A stretch of 64,000 nt of DNA, taken from positions 1 through 64,000 of the forward strand of contig NZ_JAVFVU010000013.1 in assembly GCF_030929615.1 (NCBI RefSeq), given 5' to 3'. Positions 55,841 through 64,000 of this stretch are shown piece by piece. Every line of letters begins with the position of its first letter. Position 1 is the stretch's first letter. This DNA comes from Dyadobacter sp. LHD-138. GTDB lineage: Bacteria; Bacteroidota; Bacteroidia; Cytophagales; Spirosomataceae. The notes under the pieces are model-generated. The model made no database searches and was not told the DNA's origin. It saw nothing but the letters and a program-made list of their open reading frames with translations. The translations under genes and the position numbers were made by a program.

Positions 55841-57427
55841 TCAGAATGAAATTTTATTTAAATAGTAGACATTACGTCTGCCGCGCGTTTGCACGTCGCC
55901 TTGCGCATTGACAATACGCTGTTCCCCCCAGGCCAGATAAAAGTTATCGAACCAGTAATCGATATCATCGGTGCTCGTTTTTCTTACCTTATCACCTTCA
56001 ACGGTCGTGCTGTTGTCAACAACCCGGTTGTTATCAACCACTTTACTGCCTTTGATCAGTTTGCTGCGAATGCCGCCGTTGTGGCTGTAAACCAGCTGCG
56101 TCGTACCGTTGGGCTCGCTTTGTACTTTTATTTTTTCGCGCAGCTCCATACTTTTTACGTTATCGAAACTGATGCTGTTGTCCCAGAGTAATTTCCCGTT
56201 TTGATCCACATCGGCCAGAATGGCGTGGGTATACGTAAACCCATCGAATACCTGCTGGTTGTAACCACGCCCGCCGTACATCGGATTCCACAAATAAGGG
56301 TTATAAAGACCCATGCCGAAAGGATATCCGCCGCCCATCATCATGGAACCATAGCCAAACCCGCCCATCATGTTGGGGTTCTGGTAACGGTATTCGGGAT
56401 AAAAAACTTCTGCCACAAGCAAAAATTGGTTATCCCTGGGGACGATATCGTGCACCAGAAGACGATAATTTAGTTTCAGGTCGTCACCGCTTTCTTTCTT
56501 TTTACGAATTTTGCGCTCCATCTTTTCCTGCTGGCGCTCATTCATATAATTGAAAAAATTGGAAAAGTCTGTAAAGCTGTGATAGCGCGTAAAGACAATT
56601 TCGTCATTGACGATCTTGCTGATATAAAGCCCCTGAGAGGCTGCATTACTGGTGCTTTGCATGTTCCGGTAGCCATAGGTCCCGATCACGATCCGAACAG
56701 AGTCATTCAGGATCTGTAAACGTCCGCTGAGCAACGAATAATCGTCTTCGGGGTCAATAGAGGCCTGCACGTACAGTTCACCGGTTTCCTCATAGGAACG
56801 GGCAACGATTTTTGTCTGGCGTCCTTTTTTCACCGCAAAACATACGTTGACAAGATGATGGGTTGTATCTACTTCTACGGTCTGGATAGCGTTGGAGCCT
56901 TTGATTGCAGAAGGCAAAACCCTGGTTTGAGAAGTGGTAAGATTGGTATGGATCAGAACGGGTTCATTGCGAACCATGCCTGCCATGAAAACCGAATAAC
57001 CTAGTGTTTTGAAATCCGTTATCTCAAAACGATCGACGGTATTGATGGTGAAAGTTTCAACAAAGCCAGGTCCGATGTTTACCTTAACGATCTGGTAAAC
57101 AGGGCTTCTGTATTTGCTGAACAAAAGAAAAACAGACTGTCCATCGTAACAGGATGCTACATAGTCAAGATTTGATTCAACCGGCCCGTCGATGGACCAG
57201 ATACGTTCCAGATTGGTGTCAAATTTCTGGACGTTGTACGTTCCTTTATCCGGTTTTGAAATAAGCAAAACGCCTTTCGCGCCGAGTGGCATGGTCTGGT
57301 AAGCGGTATTCGCATTTTGGAGCGGCAGCTCAACGCGTTTAACGACCTGTCCCGATACTGAATAACAAATTGTAAAAAAGCAAAGCGACAGCCATGCCTG
57401 ATAAAGAAAACGTTGGTTTTTATGCAT
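55841..57427 (-). CDS. Exported protein of unknown function
   Basis: 528 residues from the ATG at 57427, giving a signal peptide (LYQAWLSLCFFTICYSVSGQ). The mature part is largely beta structure. A glycine/methionine/tyrosine-rich stretch (residues about 360-395: MMGGFGYGSMMMGGGYPFGM) is unusual. I recognise no family. Its start codon overlaps the stop codon of the EVE-domain gene (ATGCATAA), so the two are translationally coupled. Confidence 0.7.
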   Translation of the reverse strand: MHKNQRFLYQAWLSLCFFTICYSVSGQVVKRVELPLQNANTAYQTMPLGAKGVLLISKPDKGTYNVQKFDTNLERIWSIDGPVESNLDYVASCYDGQSVFLLFSKYRSPVYQIVKVNIGPGFVETFTINTVDRFEITDFKTLGYSVFMAGMVRNEPVLIHTNLTTSQTRVLPSAIKGSNAIQTVEVDTTHHLVNVCFAVKKGRQTKIVARSYEETGELYVQASIDPEDDYSLLSGRLQILNDSVRIVIGTYGYRNMQSTSNAASQGLYISKIVNDEIVFTRYHSFTDFSNFFNYMNERQQEKMERKIRKKKESGDDLKLNYRLLVHDIVPRDNQFLLVAEVFYPEYRYQNPNMMGGFGYGSMMMGGGYPFGMGLYNPYLWNPMYGGRGYNQQVFDGFTYTHAILADVDQNGKLLWDNSISFDNVKSMELREKIKVQSEPNGTTQLVYSHNGGIRSKLIKGSKVVDNNRVVDNSTTVEGDKVRKTSTDDIDYWFDNFYLAWGEQRIVNAQGDVQTRGRRNVYYLNKISF

Positions 57428-57827
57428 GTGCCAATCCGACAATATGGTCAAACTCTTCTGGTTTCACAGGTATTACAGACAAACGAGACTGACGGATAAG
57501 TGCCATGTCTTTCAAATTTGGATCTGCTTTTATTTGTGCTAATGTAACAGTTTTATCGAAATGTTTAACCGGAACAAATTCTACCACGACCCAGCGTTCG
57601 TCATCGGTAGTCGGGTCAGGATAGTGTTCCTTTGAAACCTTTGCCAGTCCCACCACTTCTTTACCTTCATTGCTGTGGTAAAAAAGTGCCAGATCACCTT
57701 CTTTCATCGCCATCATGTTGTTGCGTGCTTCGTAACTGCGCACACCATCCCACATGGATTTTCCTTCCTCAACGAAGTGGTCCCAGGAATATTTGAAAGG
57801 TTCAGATTTTATAAGCCAGTAGTTCAT
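57420..57827 (-). CDS. EVE-domain protein
   Basis: 135 residues from the ATG at 57827, because MNYWLIKSEPFKYSWDHFVE is the conserved EVE start; a longer frame upstream runs into the repeat. It continues with MWDGVRSYEARNNMMAMKEGDLALFYHSN, matching the EVE/thymocyte-nuclear-protein-1 family. These PUA-like domains bind modified bases in RNA or DNA (family knowledge). It is the first gene of a pair with the exported unknown protein. Confidence 0.88.
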   Translation of the reverse strand: MNYWLIKSEPFKYSWDHFVEEGKSMWDGVRSYEARNNMMAMKEGDLALFYHSNEGKEVVGLAKVSKEHYPDPTTDDERWVVVEFVPVKHFDKTVTLAQIKADPNLKDMALIRQSRLSVIPVKPEEFDHIVGLAHA

Positions 57828-57857
57828 TTTTTTGTAGTTGAGAATGGAAAGTTGATA

Positions 57858-57975
57858 GCGGCCGCCGCGCGGTTGAAAGTTGTTGCAAAAGCACAATTAT
57901 GGAGAGTTGAAAATTTATGGTAAGGCAGAATATTTAAATTGCCGGAATCCACATTTTCAACCGCGCGGCGGCCGC
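57858..57975. repeat. 21-bp perfect inverted repeat with GC-rich core
   Basis: Positions 57858-57878 and 57955-57975 are exact reverse complements; each arm contains CGGCCGCCGCGCGG next to TTGAAA. Beyond the perfect arms, further imperfect matches (TTTCAAC/GTTGAAA-type) extend the symmetry to roughly 44 bp per side. The enclosed 76 bp are AT-rich and non-coding. The same GC core, with one extra T, occurs at 35825-35839. It lies upstream of the EVE gene and just downstream of menB, and resembles a MITE or REP-type element. Confidence 0.8.
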
Positions 57976-58005
57976 TTTCCACTTTCAACTTTCAACTAAA
58001 ATAAA

Positions 58006-58830
58006 TCAAGGGAATTTCGGGTATTTACTGAAATCAGGTTCGCGTTTTTCAAGGAAAGACTTTTGTCCTTCTTTTGCTTCTTCGCTCAGATAATACAAGA
58101 GTGTAGCGTTTCCGGCAAGCTCCTGGATTCCGGCCTGTCCGTCAAGCTCCGCGTTGAATGAGCTTTTCAGCATACGAATTGACAACGGACTTTTTTGCTG
58201 GATTTTTTTACACCATGCAACTGTTGTTGTTTCAAGATCTTCCAAAGGAACAACTTTGTTCACCAATCCCATTTGTAATGCTTCCTGCGCGTCGTACTGG
58301 TCGCAAAGGAACCAGATTTCACGTGCTTTTTTCTGACCAACCACACGTGCAAGATAGGAAGCACCGAAACCGCCGTCGAAACTTCCAACTTTTGGGCCGG
58401 TTTGTCCGAAACGTGCATTGTCAGCCGCTATGGACAGATCGCAAATAACATGCAAAACGTGGCCGCCGCCGATAGCCCAGCCTGCCACCATCGCAATGAC
58501 CGCCTTAGGGATAGAGCGGATCATTCTTTGCAGGTCAAGGACGTTCAGACGCGGAACGTGATCTTCGCCAATGTAGCCGCCGTGGCCGCGAACGGACTGG
58601 TCCCCGCCTGAGCAGAATGCTTTGCCGCCTTCGCCTGTCAAGATGATCACGTCGATACGTGTATCCTCACGGCAAATGTGCATCGCATCGATCATTTCGG
58701 TGACAGTTTGCGGTGTGAAAGCGTTATGTTTATGCGGGCGGTTGATACTGATTTTTGCAATTCCTTCGTGCAGCGTAAAAAGAATTTCTTCGTATTCTTT
58801 AATGGTTTCCCATTTTATTGAACTTGACAT
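58006..58830 (-). CDS. menB: 1,4-dihydroxy-2-naphthoyl-CoA synthase
   Basis: A 274-residue crotonase-fold enzyme of the expected length. Typical MenB features are [20 protein letters not shown], the oxyanion-hole GG in [19 protein letters not shown], and the [34 protein letters not shown] block. It cyclises o-succinylbenzoyl-CoA in menaquinone synthesis. It is divergent from menE across 231 bp; a shared control region is likely. Confidence 0.96.
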   Translation of the reverse strand: MSSSIKWETIKEYEEILFTLHEGIAKISINRPHKHNAFTPQTVTEMIDAMHICREDTRIDVIILTGEGGKAFCSGGDQSVRGHGGYIGEDHVPRLNVLDLQRMIRSIPKAVIAMVAGWAIGGGHVLHVICDLSIAADNARFGQTGPKVGSFDGGFGASYLARVVGQKKAREIWFLCDQYDAQEALQMGLVNKVVPLEDLETTTVAWCKKIQQKSPLSIRMLKSSFNAELDGQAGIQELAGNATLLYYLSEEAKEGQKSFLEKREPDFSKYPKFP

Positions 58831-59061
58831 ATAAGCAATCTATGAATGAGTGAATATAAATGTACGGCTCTGGGACCGCAACATTTGAATTAATTGGCGA
58901 AATTACGGATTGTTTATCTTTCCGTCAAAAACAAAATGATAACTTTCGGTGCTGAAAAATCACCGAAACGGGCAGATTTGAATTATTTTAAAGGATAATG
59001 GAAATAACGGTGCAGACTAACAGTCATTTGCTGTTTGTTTTATGATTAATTTGATTGAAAA

Positions 59062-60126
59062 ATGATTTGGAATACCAATGCCATTTTAATAAAAACACAG
59101 GCCGCTCCCGATCATCCTTATTTTTTCGGGGCGTATAACTTTATGCTTTCATGGCTAAACGGACAAACGGAATTCACGCTCCACACTTCCGGATCAACGG
59201 GAACGCCCAAAGCTATTCTTATCACCAGGGCCCAGCTCAGCAGCAGTGCTTTCATGACGGGGACTGCGCTGGATTTGCCGGCTGGAACAAAAGCGCTTGT
59301 TTGCCTGAATATTGACTACATCGCCGGTGTGATGATGCTGGTAAGAGGTATGGAACTGGGGTGGGAGCTGAGCATCATAGCACCGGTATCCAACCCATTG
59401 ATTGATATGGATTGGGATGTTTCCTTTGATTTTGTTTCAATGGTTCCTATGCAACTGGCCGCTTGTTTGTCTGACGAAAAAACGAAAAGCCATGTGAATA
59501 ACCTGGGTAAAATTCTGCTTGGAGGTGCACCCGTAGGTGTCAGTTTGCAAAAACAGATCGATGAGCTGAATGTGCCGGTCTACCAGAGTTATGGGATGAC
59601 TGAAACCGTTTCTCATGTCGCGCTTAAAAAACTCAATTTTCCTGTGAAAGAAGATGATTATGTTGTGCTCCCGGGTGTTGCATTTGGGGTGGATGAACGT
59701 GGCTGCCTTTTTTTGAATGGAACGGTAACCTACAGCGAAAAAATCCAGACCAACGACCTTGTCGACATTACCTCCGATACGACTTTTAACTGGCTTGGCA
59801 GGGTTGATAACGTCATTAATTCGGGTGGTGTAAAAATTGTGCTGGATAAAGTCGATGAGGTAGTTGCCGAGGTTTTTTATGAGCTGCGGTATGACAGCGA
59901 TTTTTTTTCATGGTATGAAACGGACGAAAAATTAGGGCAAAAACTGATTCTGATCGTGCGGGAAACCGATCATCCTGTTTCCGTAACTGTTATTCTGGAC
60001 GAAATAAGAAAACGGATTTCGGCCTATGAAACACCAAAACATGTTTACTTTGCAGCTGAATTTATAAAAACACCGACTGATAAAATTGACAAGCGGAAAA
60101 CAGCTTCATTGGTTTTGGAAAATTAA
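59062..60126 (+). CDS. menE: AMP-binding enzyme, probable o-succinylbenzoate-CoA ligase
   Basis: A 354-residue adenylate-forming enzyme. The P-loop-like motif is TLHTSGSTGTPKAILITRAQ, with YQSYGMTETVSHVALKK and the later LGRVDNVINSGGVKI. The final lysine region is KTPTDKIDKRKTASL. It is shorter than E. coli MenE, as seen in other Bacteroidota. It ligates CoA to o-succinylbenzoate, giving the substrate of MenB, encoded by the divergent neighbour. Confidence 0.88.
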   Translation: MIWNTNAILIKTQAAPDHPYFFGAYNFMLSWLNGQTEFTLHTSGSTGTPKAILITRAQLSSSAFMTGTALDLPAGTKALVCLNIDYIAGVMMLVRGMELGWELSIIAPVSNPLIDMDWDVSFDFVSMVPMQLAACLSDEKTKSHVNNLGKILLGGAPVGVSLQKQIDELNVPVYQSYGMTETVSHVALKKLNFPVKEDDYVVLPGVAFGVDERGCLFLNGTVTYSEKIQTNDLVDITSDTTFNWLGRVDNVINSGGVKIVLDKVDEVVAEVFYELRYDSDFFSWYETDEKLGQKLILIVRETDHPVSVTVILDEIRKRISAYETPKHVYFAAEFIKTPTDKIDKRKTASLVLEN

Positions 60127-60195
60127 TCGTCAAAACTTTGAACTATGAAACCCACATATTGTTAGTCTCTTACCAATACCAGACTTATTATTTTT

Positions 60196-60969
60196 ATGGA
60201 TAAAAATCTTCAGATACCCGGTTTATACATCATTCGCTTTCAGACCGCACCGGTTGTTCCAGCGCCTTATGCCAACTTTCAGACGATCAAATTACACGTG
60301 CGTTCAGAGGATGATCTGACCGTTGATTTTTCTATTAAATATACGGATCGTGAAGATCTGGAGGAAGAGGAAATCCTGGAAGAAGGTTTTACTGCGGATG
60401 ATGATTTTACCTGGAAAGGCACTATGCCGGTAAACTGGCTTAATGAATTTAATGCAATTTACGGTTCTTCAAAAATAATTCGTCAGCGGGAAGAAAAGGA
60501 ATTTGAAGATTTTATTGAGATAGAAATTGAGGAAAACGATAAACGGGTAACGGTTTATCCTGTTGACAAAGAGCGCTGGGTTTATTTCCTTCAGGAATTT
60601 ATGCAGGCGATTTTGGAAACTGCCGGGCGTGAACTTCCATTTGAATTGACCTATCTGGATTATGATGCGGAACCCCAAAGTGAAGTTGCCCTTAAAGCAT
60701 CTTTTGCCACCAAAATCTTTACAATGAGCGAAAATAACGGTCCGTTGAAAAAACTGGACTGGGGATTTTTGCAAAAGGTCATGGACACGGTTTACCGCGC
60801 AGAATTCATCTACGACAATGCTGCCGACAAGAAACCAACCAAAAAAGGTAAATATCTTTACATCGGTGATCAGTCATGGTATCAGCTTGGTGTTGCCGTT
60901 GTGGAAACCACAGCAAAAAGCAAAGATCTCCCAATGATCGAGTCTTTGTTCTCTAAATTAGTAAGGTAA
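60196..60969 (+). CDS. Cytoplasmic protein of unknown function
   Basis: A 257-residue protein without a signal peptide or membrane helix. The N-terminal half is rich in acidic residues (DREDLEEEEILEEGFTADDDF). A central FEDFIEIEIEENDKRVTVYP and a C-terminal KKGKYLYIGDQSWYQLGVAVVETT are visible, but I recognise no family. It lies 69 bp after menE on the same strand and overlaps the convergent regulator gene by 12 bp. A shared transcript with menE is possible. Confidence 0.7.
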   Translation: MDKNLQIPGLYIIRFQTAPVVPAPYANFQTIKLHVRSEDDLTVDFSIKYTDREDLEEEEILEEGFTADDDFTWKGTMPVNWLNEFNAIYGSSKIIRQREEKEFEDFIEIEIEENDKRVTVYPVDKERWVYFLQEFMQAILETAGRELPFELTYLDYDAEPQSEVALKASFATKIFTMSENNGPLKKLDWGFLQKVMDTVYRAEFIYDNAADKKPTKKGKYLYIGDQSWYQLGVAVVETTAKSKDLPMIESLFSKLVR

Positions 60970-62025
60970 TCCGCCGAAAGGTTTGTTGCGGGTTATCTCA
61001 TTTTGAAGCTCATCAACCAGTTGTCCGATCCGATCCATCGATGGAGAAGGATTGGGCAACTGAAGGCTTATAAAAGCCTTTACTTCCCAAACTTCCAGGA
61101 CATCGTGCAAGGCCGCTTCCAGATTCGGAATGCCTGAGATATCGGAACTTAACAGCACCACACCCTTGGTTTTGACCTGATTGAAAGCCTTTCGGTAAAG
61201 AAATCCCTGGTTTTTCAAGACAAACAGGTAATGAGCACTGTCTTTTATTTCGTACCAGTTTCTAATGAAGCTGCCAACCAGCAATGCACCCGGATATTCA
61301 AAATCGGTTCCACTTTCAAAGGCCCGGTAATAACCCGACGGTAAATTGGGTAGCTGAAAAGAAGGTAAATGCGTCAGAAATGCAGGATTCTGATAATTGG
61401 CAATGTACTCGATCCACTGATTTTTCGCTACCCACTGAATGGTTGGGTAGTGCTGCGGCCTTTCTTCCCGGTGCGCGGGAGCAATTTCCTGTCCAATACC
61501 ATACTGGTTATTAAAAACCGGCATCCGATGATCGACAACAGCGGGTTGCGGTGTCAGGATCGGGGCATGGTTTTGGTGTGGATGTTGCATGGATTGTGTT
61601 GGCTGGTATTCGTTTCCGTTCACAGGCTTTAACGTCACTTGCCTGGAAACCATGCGTATCGATGGCTCTGGCTGCTGATAATGATCCATAACCTTGGATA
61701 ACGGCTGCGGTTCAGCATAAGTCGGCATGCGTGCAGGAGTTGTGGAAGATCCCGAGTGAGATACGGTCATGGGGCGCGGCCCGTTCATGGGTAAAGACAA
61801 CTCCGGGGTTTCACGAATTCTCCGCAGATCATTTTTTAGCAAATTGTCTACGGTGATGCCAAATGCCGCCGCCATATTCTTAAGATTGGTAAGATTGGGG
61901 TTGGCACGTGCTTCTTCGTAGGCGCCCAAAAGAGACCTCTTGATAGCAATTTTTCGCGCAAATTGCTCTTGTGTAAGGCCATTTAGCCTCCTGAGATATT
62001 TTATATTGTTGCTGACGATGCTCAT
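60958..62025 (-). CDS. XRE-type transcriptional regulator with unusual long middle region
   Basis: A 355-residue protein. The N-terminal helix-turn-helix (residues about 1-65) has LRRLNGLTQEQFARKIAIKR and SLLGAYEEARANPNLTN. A long Pro/Gln/His-rich segment (about 80-200) looks disordered. The C-terminal part (about 205-340) has YYRAFESGTDFEYPGALLVGSFIRNWYEI, resembling S24/LexA-like sensor folds, though catalytic Ser/Lys cannot be placed with certainty. Its 3' end overlaps the convergent gene by 12 bp. A four-copy repeat region lies upstream. The targets are unknown. Confidence 0.82.
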   Translation of the reverse strand: MSIVSNNIKYLRRLNGLTQEQFARKIAIKRSLLGAYEEARANPNLTNLKNMAAAFGITVDNLLKNDLRRIRETPELSLPMNGPRPMTVSHSGSSTTPARMPTYAEPQPLSKVMDHYQQPEPSIRMVSRQVTLKPVNGNEYQPTQSMQHPHQNHAPILTPQPAVVDHRMPVFNNQYGIGQEIAPAHREERPQHYPTIQWVAKNQWIEYIANYQNPAFLTHLPSFQLPNLPSGYYRAFESGTDFEYPGALLVGSFIRNWYEIKDSAHYLFVLKNQGFLYRKAFNQVKTKGVVLLSSDISGIPNLEAALHDVLEVWEVKAFISLQLPNPSPSMDRIGQLVDELQNEITRNKPFGGLPY

Positions 62026-62140
62026 GAAATAACCTTTGCGAGAAAGTTACAAAGAAATGACAAAATTTTTAGCAAAATTTGATTTGAGCACATTGAAATA
62101 AGAAGTTTTTTGAGAAATAAGAAGATATTTTGGCGCTTTT

Positions 62141-62311
62141 CTGTCACCCTTTCAGGGTTGAAATTACAGCGTTGGCATGGTCTGCTATAATACTGTCATC
62201 CTTTCAGGATTATAAAAAGGGAATCATTTTACGAAATTTCAACCCTGAAAGGGTGACAGTATTATAGAAAATGAACCATGATCCGCGATTCTAACCCTGA
62301 AAGGGTGACAG
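62141..62311. repeat. Four-copy ACCCTGAAAGGGT hairpin repeat
   Basis: Copies lie at 62141-62160 and 62193-62211 (CTGTCACCCTTTCAGGGTT form) and at 62241-62259 and 62293-62311 (reverse orientation). The second and third form an extended inverted repeat, 62185-62211 against 62241-62267, matching at 25 of 27 positions. Each unit is itself a small hairpin (ACCCT/AGGGT). The second unit reads ATCCT/AGGAT, so both sides of the stem changed together. The remaining sequence of the 404-bp gap 62026-62429 holds no gene. Confidence 0.85.
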
Positions 62312-62429
62312 AATTGTATCCACGAAATTTTCATATCTTATCAAAAAACAAAAATGCGGGAAATCAAAATATACATTTCAATTTCCCGCACTATATTTTA
62401 TAATCCCGTTGATACCTAACCGGATACTA

Positions 62430-63311
62430 TTACTTGTAAATCTCTTTCCTCGCTGCTTTCAACGTATTGGTCAACAAGCCACAAATCGTCATCAGACCAA
62501 CACCGCCTGGAACTGGCGTTATGAAGCTGCTTTTCGGCGCAACGTCTGCAAAATTTACGTCACCTTTGATCGCAAATCCACTTTTCTTGGTGGCGTCTTC
62601 AACGCGTGTGATACCTACGTCTATCACCACCGCACCTTCTTTTATGTAATCAGCTGTCACAAATTCCGGGCGACCTAATGCCACAATCAGAATATCCGCG
62701 GTCTGGCAGATTTCTTTCAGGTTTTTGGTTTTGCTGTGCGTAATCGTTACGGTGCAGTTTCCAGGATATTCGTTACGCTGCATTAAAATGCTCATCGGTA
62801 AACCTACGATCTGACTGCGGCCAATGACTACACAATTTTTTCCAGCTGTTTCAATACCAGCACGGATCAGCATTTCAAGAATACCAAAAGGCGTTGCGGA
62901 AATGTAGGCTGGAAGCCCTTTGCACATTCTGCCTACGTTGATCGGGTGAAAACCGTCCACATCCTTTGAAGGATCAACAGCTTCCATCACCGTATTTTCG
63001 GAAATATGTTTTGGTAAAGGCAGCTGCACAATGAATCCGTCCACATCAGGATTCTTATTCAATGAATCAACGGCCGCCAAAAGTTCTGCTTCGGTGGTTT
63101 CTGCACCGAAACGTAACAGGGTAGAAGTAAAACCAATTTCTTCGCAGCTGCGAATTTTGGACGCTACATAGGTTTCACTCGCGCCGTCCTGTCCTACCAG
63201 AATCGCCGCTAAATGTGGTTTTTTACCACCCGTTGAAACCCAGTTTTCAACTTCTAGTTTTATCTCTGACTTAATTTGGGCTGAAATCGCCTTTCCGTCA
63301 AGTAGTTGCAT
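62430..63311 (-). CDS. folD: Bifunctional methylene-tetrahydrofolate dehydrogenase/cyclohydrolase
   Basis: A 293-residue enzyme of typical length. It has [14 protein letters not shown] (with the active-site Tyr and Lys), [14 protein letters not shown], the NADP site [17 protein letters not shown], and the C-terminal [19 protein letters not shown]. It converts methylene-THF to formyl-THF for purine synthesis and formylation. It is a single gene followed by a 404-bp repeat-bearing gap, with a Sir2 gene upstream on the same strand. Confidence 0.97.
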   Translation of the reverse strand: MQLLDGKAISAQIKSEIKLEVENWVSTGGKKPHLAAILVGQDGASETYVASKIRSCEEIGFTSTLLRFGAETTEAELLAAVDSLNKNPDVDGFIVQLPLPKHISENTVMEAVDPSKDVDGFHPINVGRMCKGLPAYISATPFGILEMLIRAGIETAGKNCVVIGRSQIVGLPMSILMQRNEYPGNCTVTITHSKTKNLKEICQTADILIVALGRPEFVTADYIKEGAVVIDVGITRVEDATKKSGFAIKGDVNFADVAPKSSFITPVPGGVGLMTICGLLTNTLKAARKEIYK

Positions 63312-63370
63312 TTTATATTAAAGTATAATGGTAAACGTAAAGAGGATGATGGTCAGGTAATTACCTGTTC

Positions 63371-64000
63371 TCATACATCATTCGTGATTCTTAACTCATT
63401 TTTTAACTTTTCCATTCCAACCGACGCTTTTTCCTGAATAAAAGTCATGTTTTTTCGGAAAGTGATGTCCGGTTTTACCGGATCTATGATGTAAATTGGC
63501 TTATAAGCATTTACATAATGAACAAGGCCCGCTGCCGGATACACGGCCAGAGAGGTGCCTACGACAACAAAAATATCGGCTTGGGCCGTGATGTCCATGG
63601 CTACATCCATCATCGGAACCGCTTCGCCAAACCATACAATATGCGGACGAAGTTGGCTTCCCAATTCGCATAAATCTCCTTTTTTTAATTCCCAGGACGG
63701 TATATCGTATACCAGTTCCGGGTTTTTAGTGCTTTCCGACTTGAAAAGCTCACCATGCAAATGGACAACGTTTGTAGAGCCGGCTATTTCGTGCAGATTG
63801 TCCACGTTTTGCGTGATAATCTGCACGTCGTAATGTTTTTCGAGTTCAACCAAAGCATAATGCGCCGGGTTGGGTTTTACTGAAAGCGCCTGTTTTCTCC
63901 TTTCATTATAAAAATTCAGAACAAGATCCGGATTTTTACGCCAGGCCTCAGGCGTCGCCACATCTTCAATCCGATGATTTTCCCACAAACCACCGCTGTC
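63371..64000 (-). CDS. Sir2-family NAD-dependent deacylase (5' end cut by window edge)
   Basis: About 209 residues are visible; the frame stays open to the window edge, reading DSGGLWENHRIEDVATPEAW, so the N-terminal GAGIS-type NAD motif lies outside. Sirtuin motifs present are IITQNVDNLHEIAG, VVHLHGELF (catalytic His) and VVGTSLAVYPAAGL. It resembles CobB-type deacylases, which remove acetyl or succinyl groups from lysine. The zinc-binding cysteines seen in many sirtuins are not all present: the segment after the catalytic His has Ser in their place (KSEST), with one Cys in GDLCELG. The start codon is not in this window. Confidence 0.9.
   Translation of the reverse strand, partial: DSGGLWENHRIEDVATPEAWRKNPDLVLNFYNERRKQALSVKPNPAHYALVELEKHYDVQIITQNVDNLHEIAGSTNVVHLHGELFKSESTKNPELVYDIPSWELKKGDLCELGSQLRPHIVWFGEAVPMMDVAMDITAQADIFVVVGTSLAVYPAAGLVHYVNAYKPIYIIDPVKPDITFRKNMTFIQEKASVGMEKLKNELRITNDV

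Noticed and set aside
62141..62311. CRISPR-like spaced repeats
   Set aside because: The units alternate orientation and spacing is irregular; no cas genes are nearby.

Overview
The window looks like a chromosomal segment of a Bacteroidota member of the order Cytophagales, most like Dyadobacter or a close Spirosomaceae relative (inference from gene content, no search run). Supporting signs are a T9SS type A sorting domain, LytS/LytTR kinase-regulator genes, DUF4345, DUF5690 and DUF6807/PmoA-type proteins, a fusion of a PVC-type heme-binding domain with a cytochrome c, a TTG-N19-TAnnTTTG promoter, weak ribosome binding sites and moderate GC.

Layout. 1-483 is a graveyard of transposase 3' ends. 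544-7744 holds a secreted quinoprotein with an inserted cytochrome c, a MarR-GNAT fusion, a divergent DeoR regulator/MFS pair around a 38-bp near-perfect palindrome, an orphan LytTR regulator, a propeller lipoprotein and DUF4345. 8062-11020 is a tight operon of two paralogous LytS-type kinases and one LytTR response regulator. 11464-15820 carries an acyl-CoA desaturase, a large MacB/FtsX-type permease and a 2OG-Fe(II) oxygenase.

16303-22898 is the most interesting block: a PhnX-like hydrolase, a TIGR03364-type FAD oxidoreductase, a secreted phosphodiesterase-superfamily enzyme with a PA14 domain, a class III PLP enzyme and a DUF5690 MFS protein. It reads as an aminophosphonate scavenging pathway that lacks PhnW and PhnCDE. 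23086-36889 is mostly exported or sugar-related: DUF6454, a 1280-residue DUF6807-heme-HEAT-cytochrome fusion, two xylose-isomerase-like proteins, a glycosidase-like protein, an HD hydrolase and a DUF5009-type acyltransferase.

From 37126 on, housekeeping genes dominate: pgi, dnaK, thrS-infC-rpmI-rplT, menB/menE, folD and a Sir2 deacylase cut by the right edge. Interspersed are a CotH/lamin-tail T9SS protein and a Tat-exported phospholipase C. Intergenic regions contain several repeat structures: AACGCAGAGTAAAGGGAG units, a GC-rich 14-15 bp segment found at three sites always before TTGA, and four ACCCTGAAAGGGT hairpin units, one of which has a compensatory base change.

I saw no tRNA, rRNA, CRISPR array or prophage. 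Only part of each family call can be verified by eye; no database search was possible.
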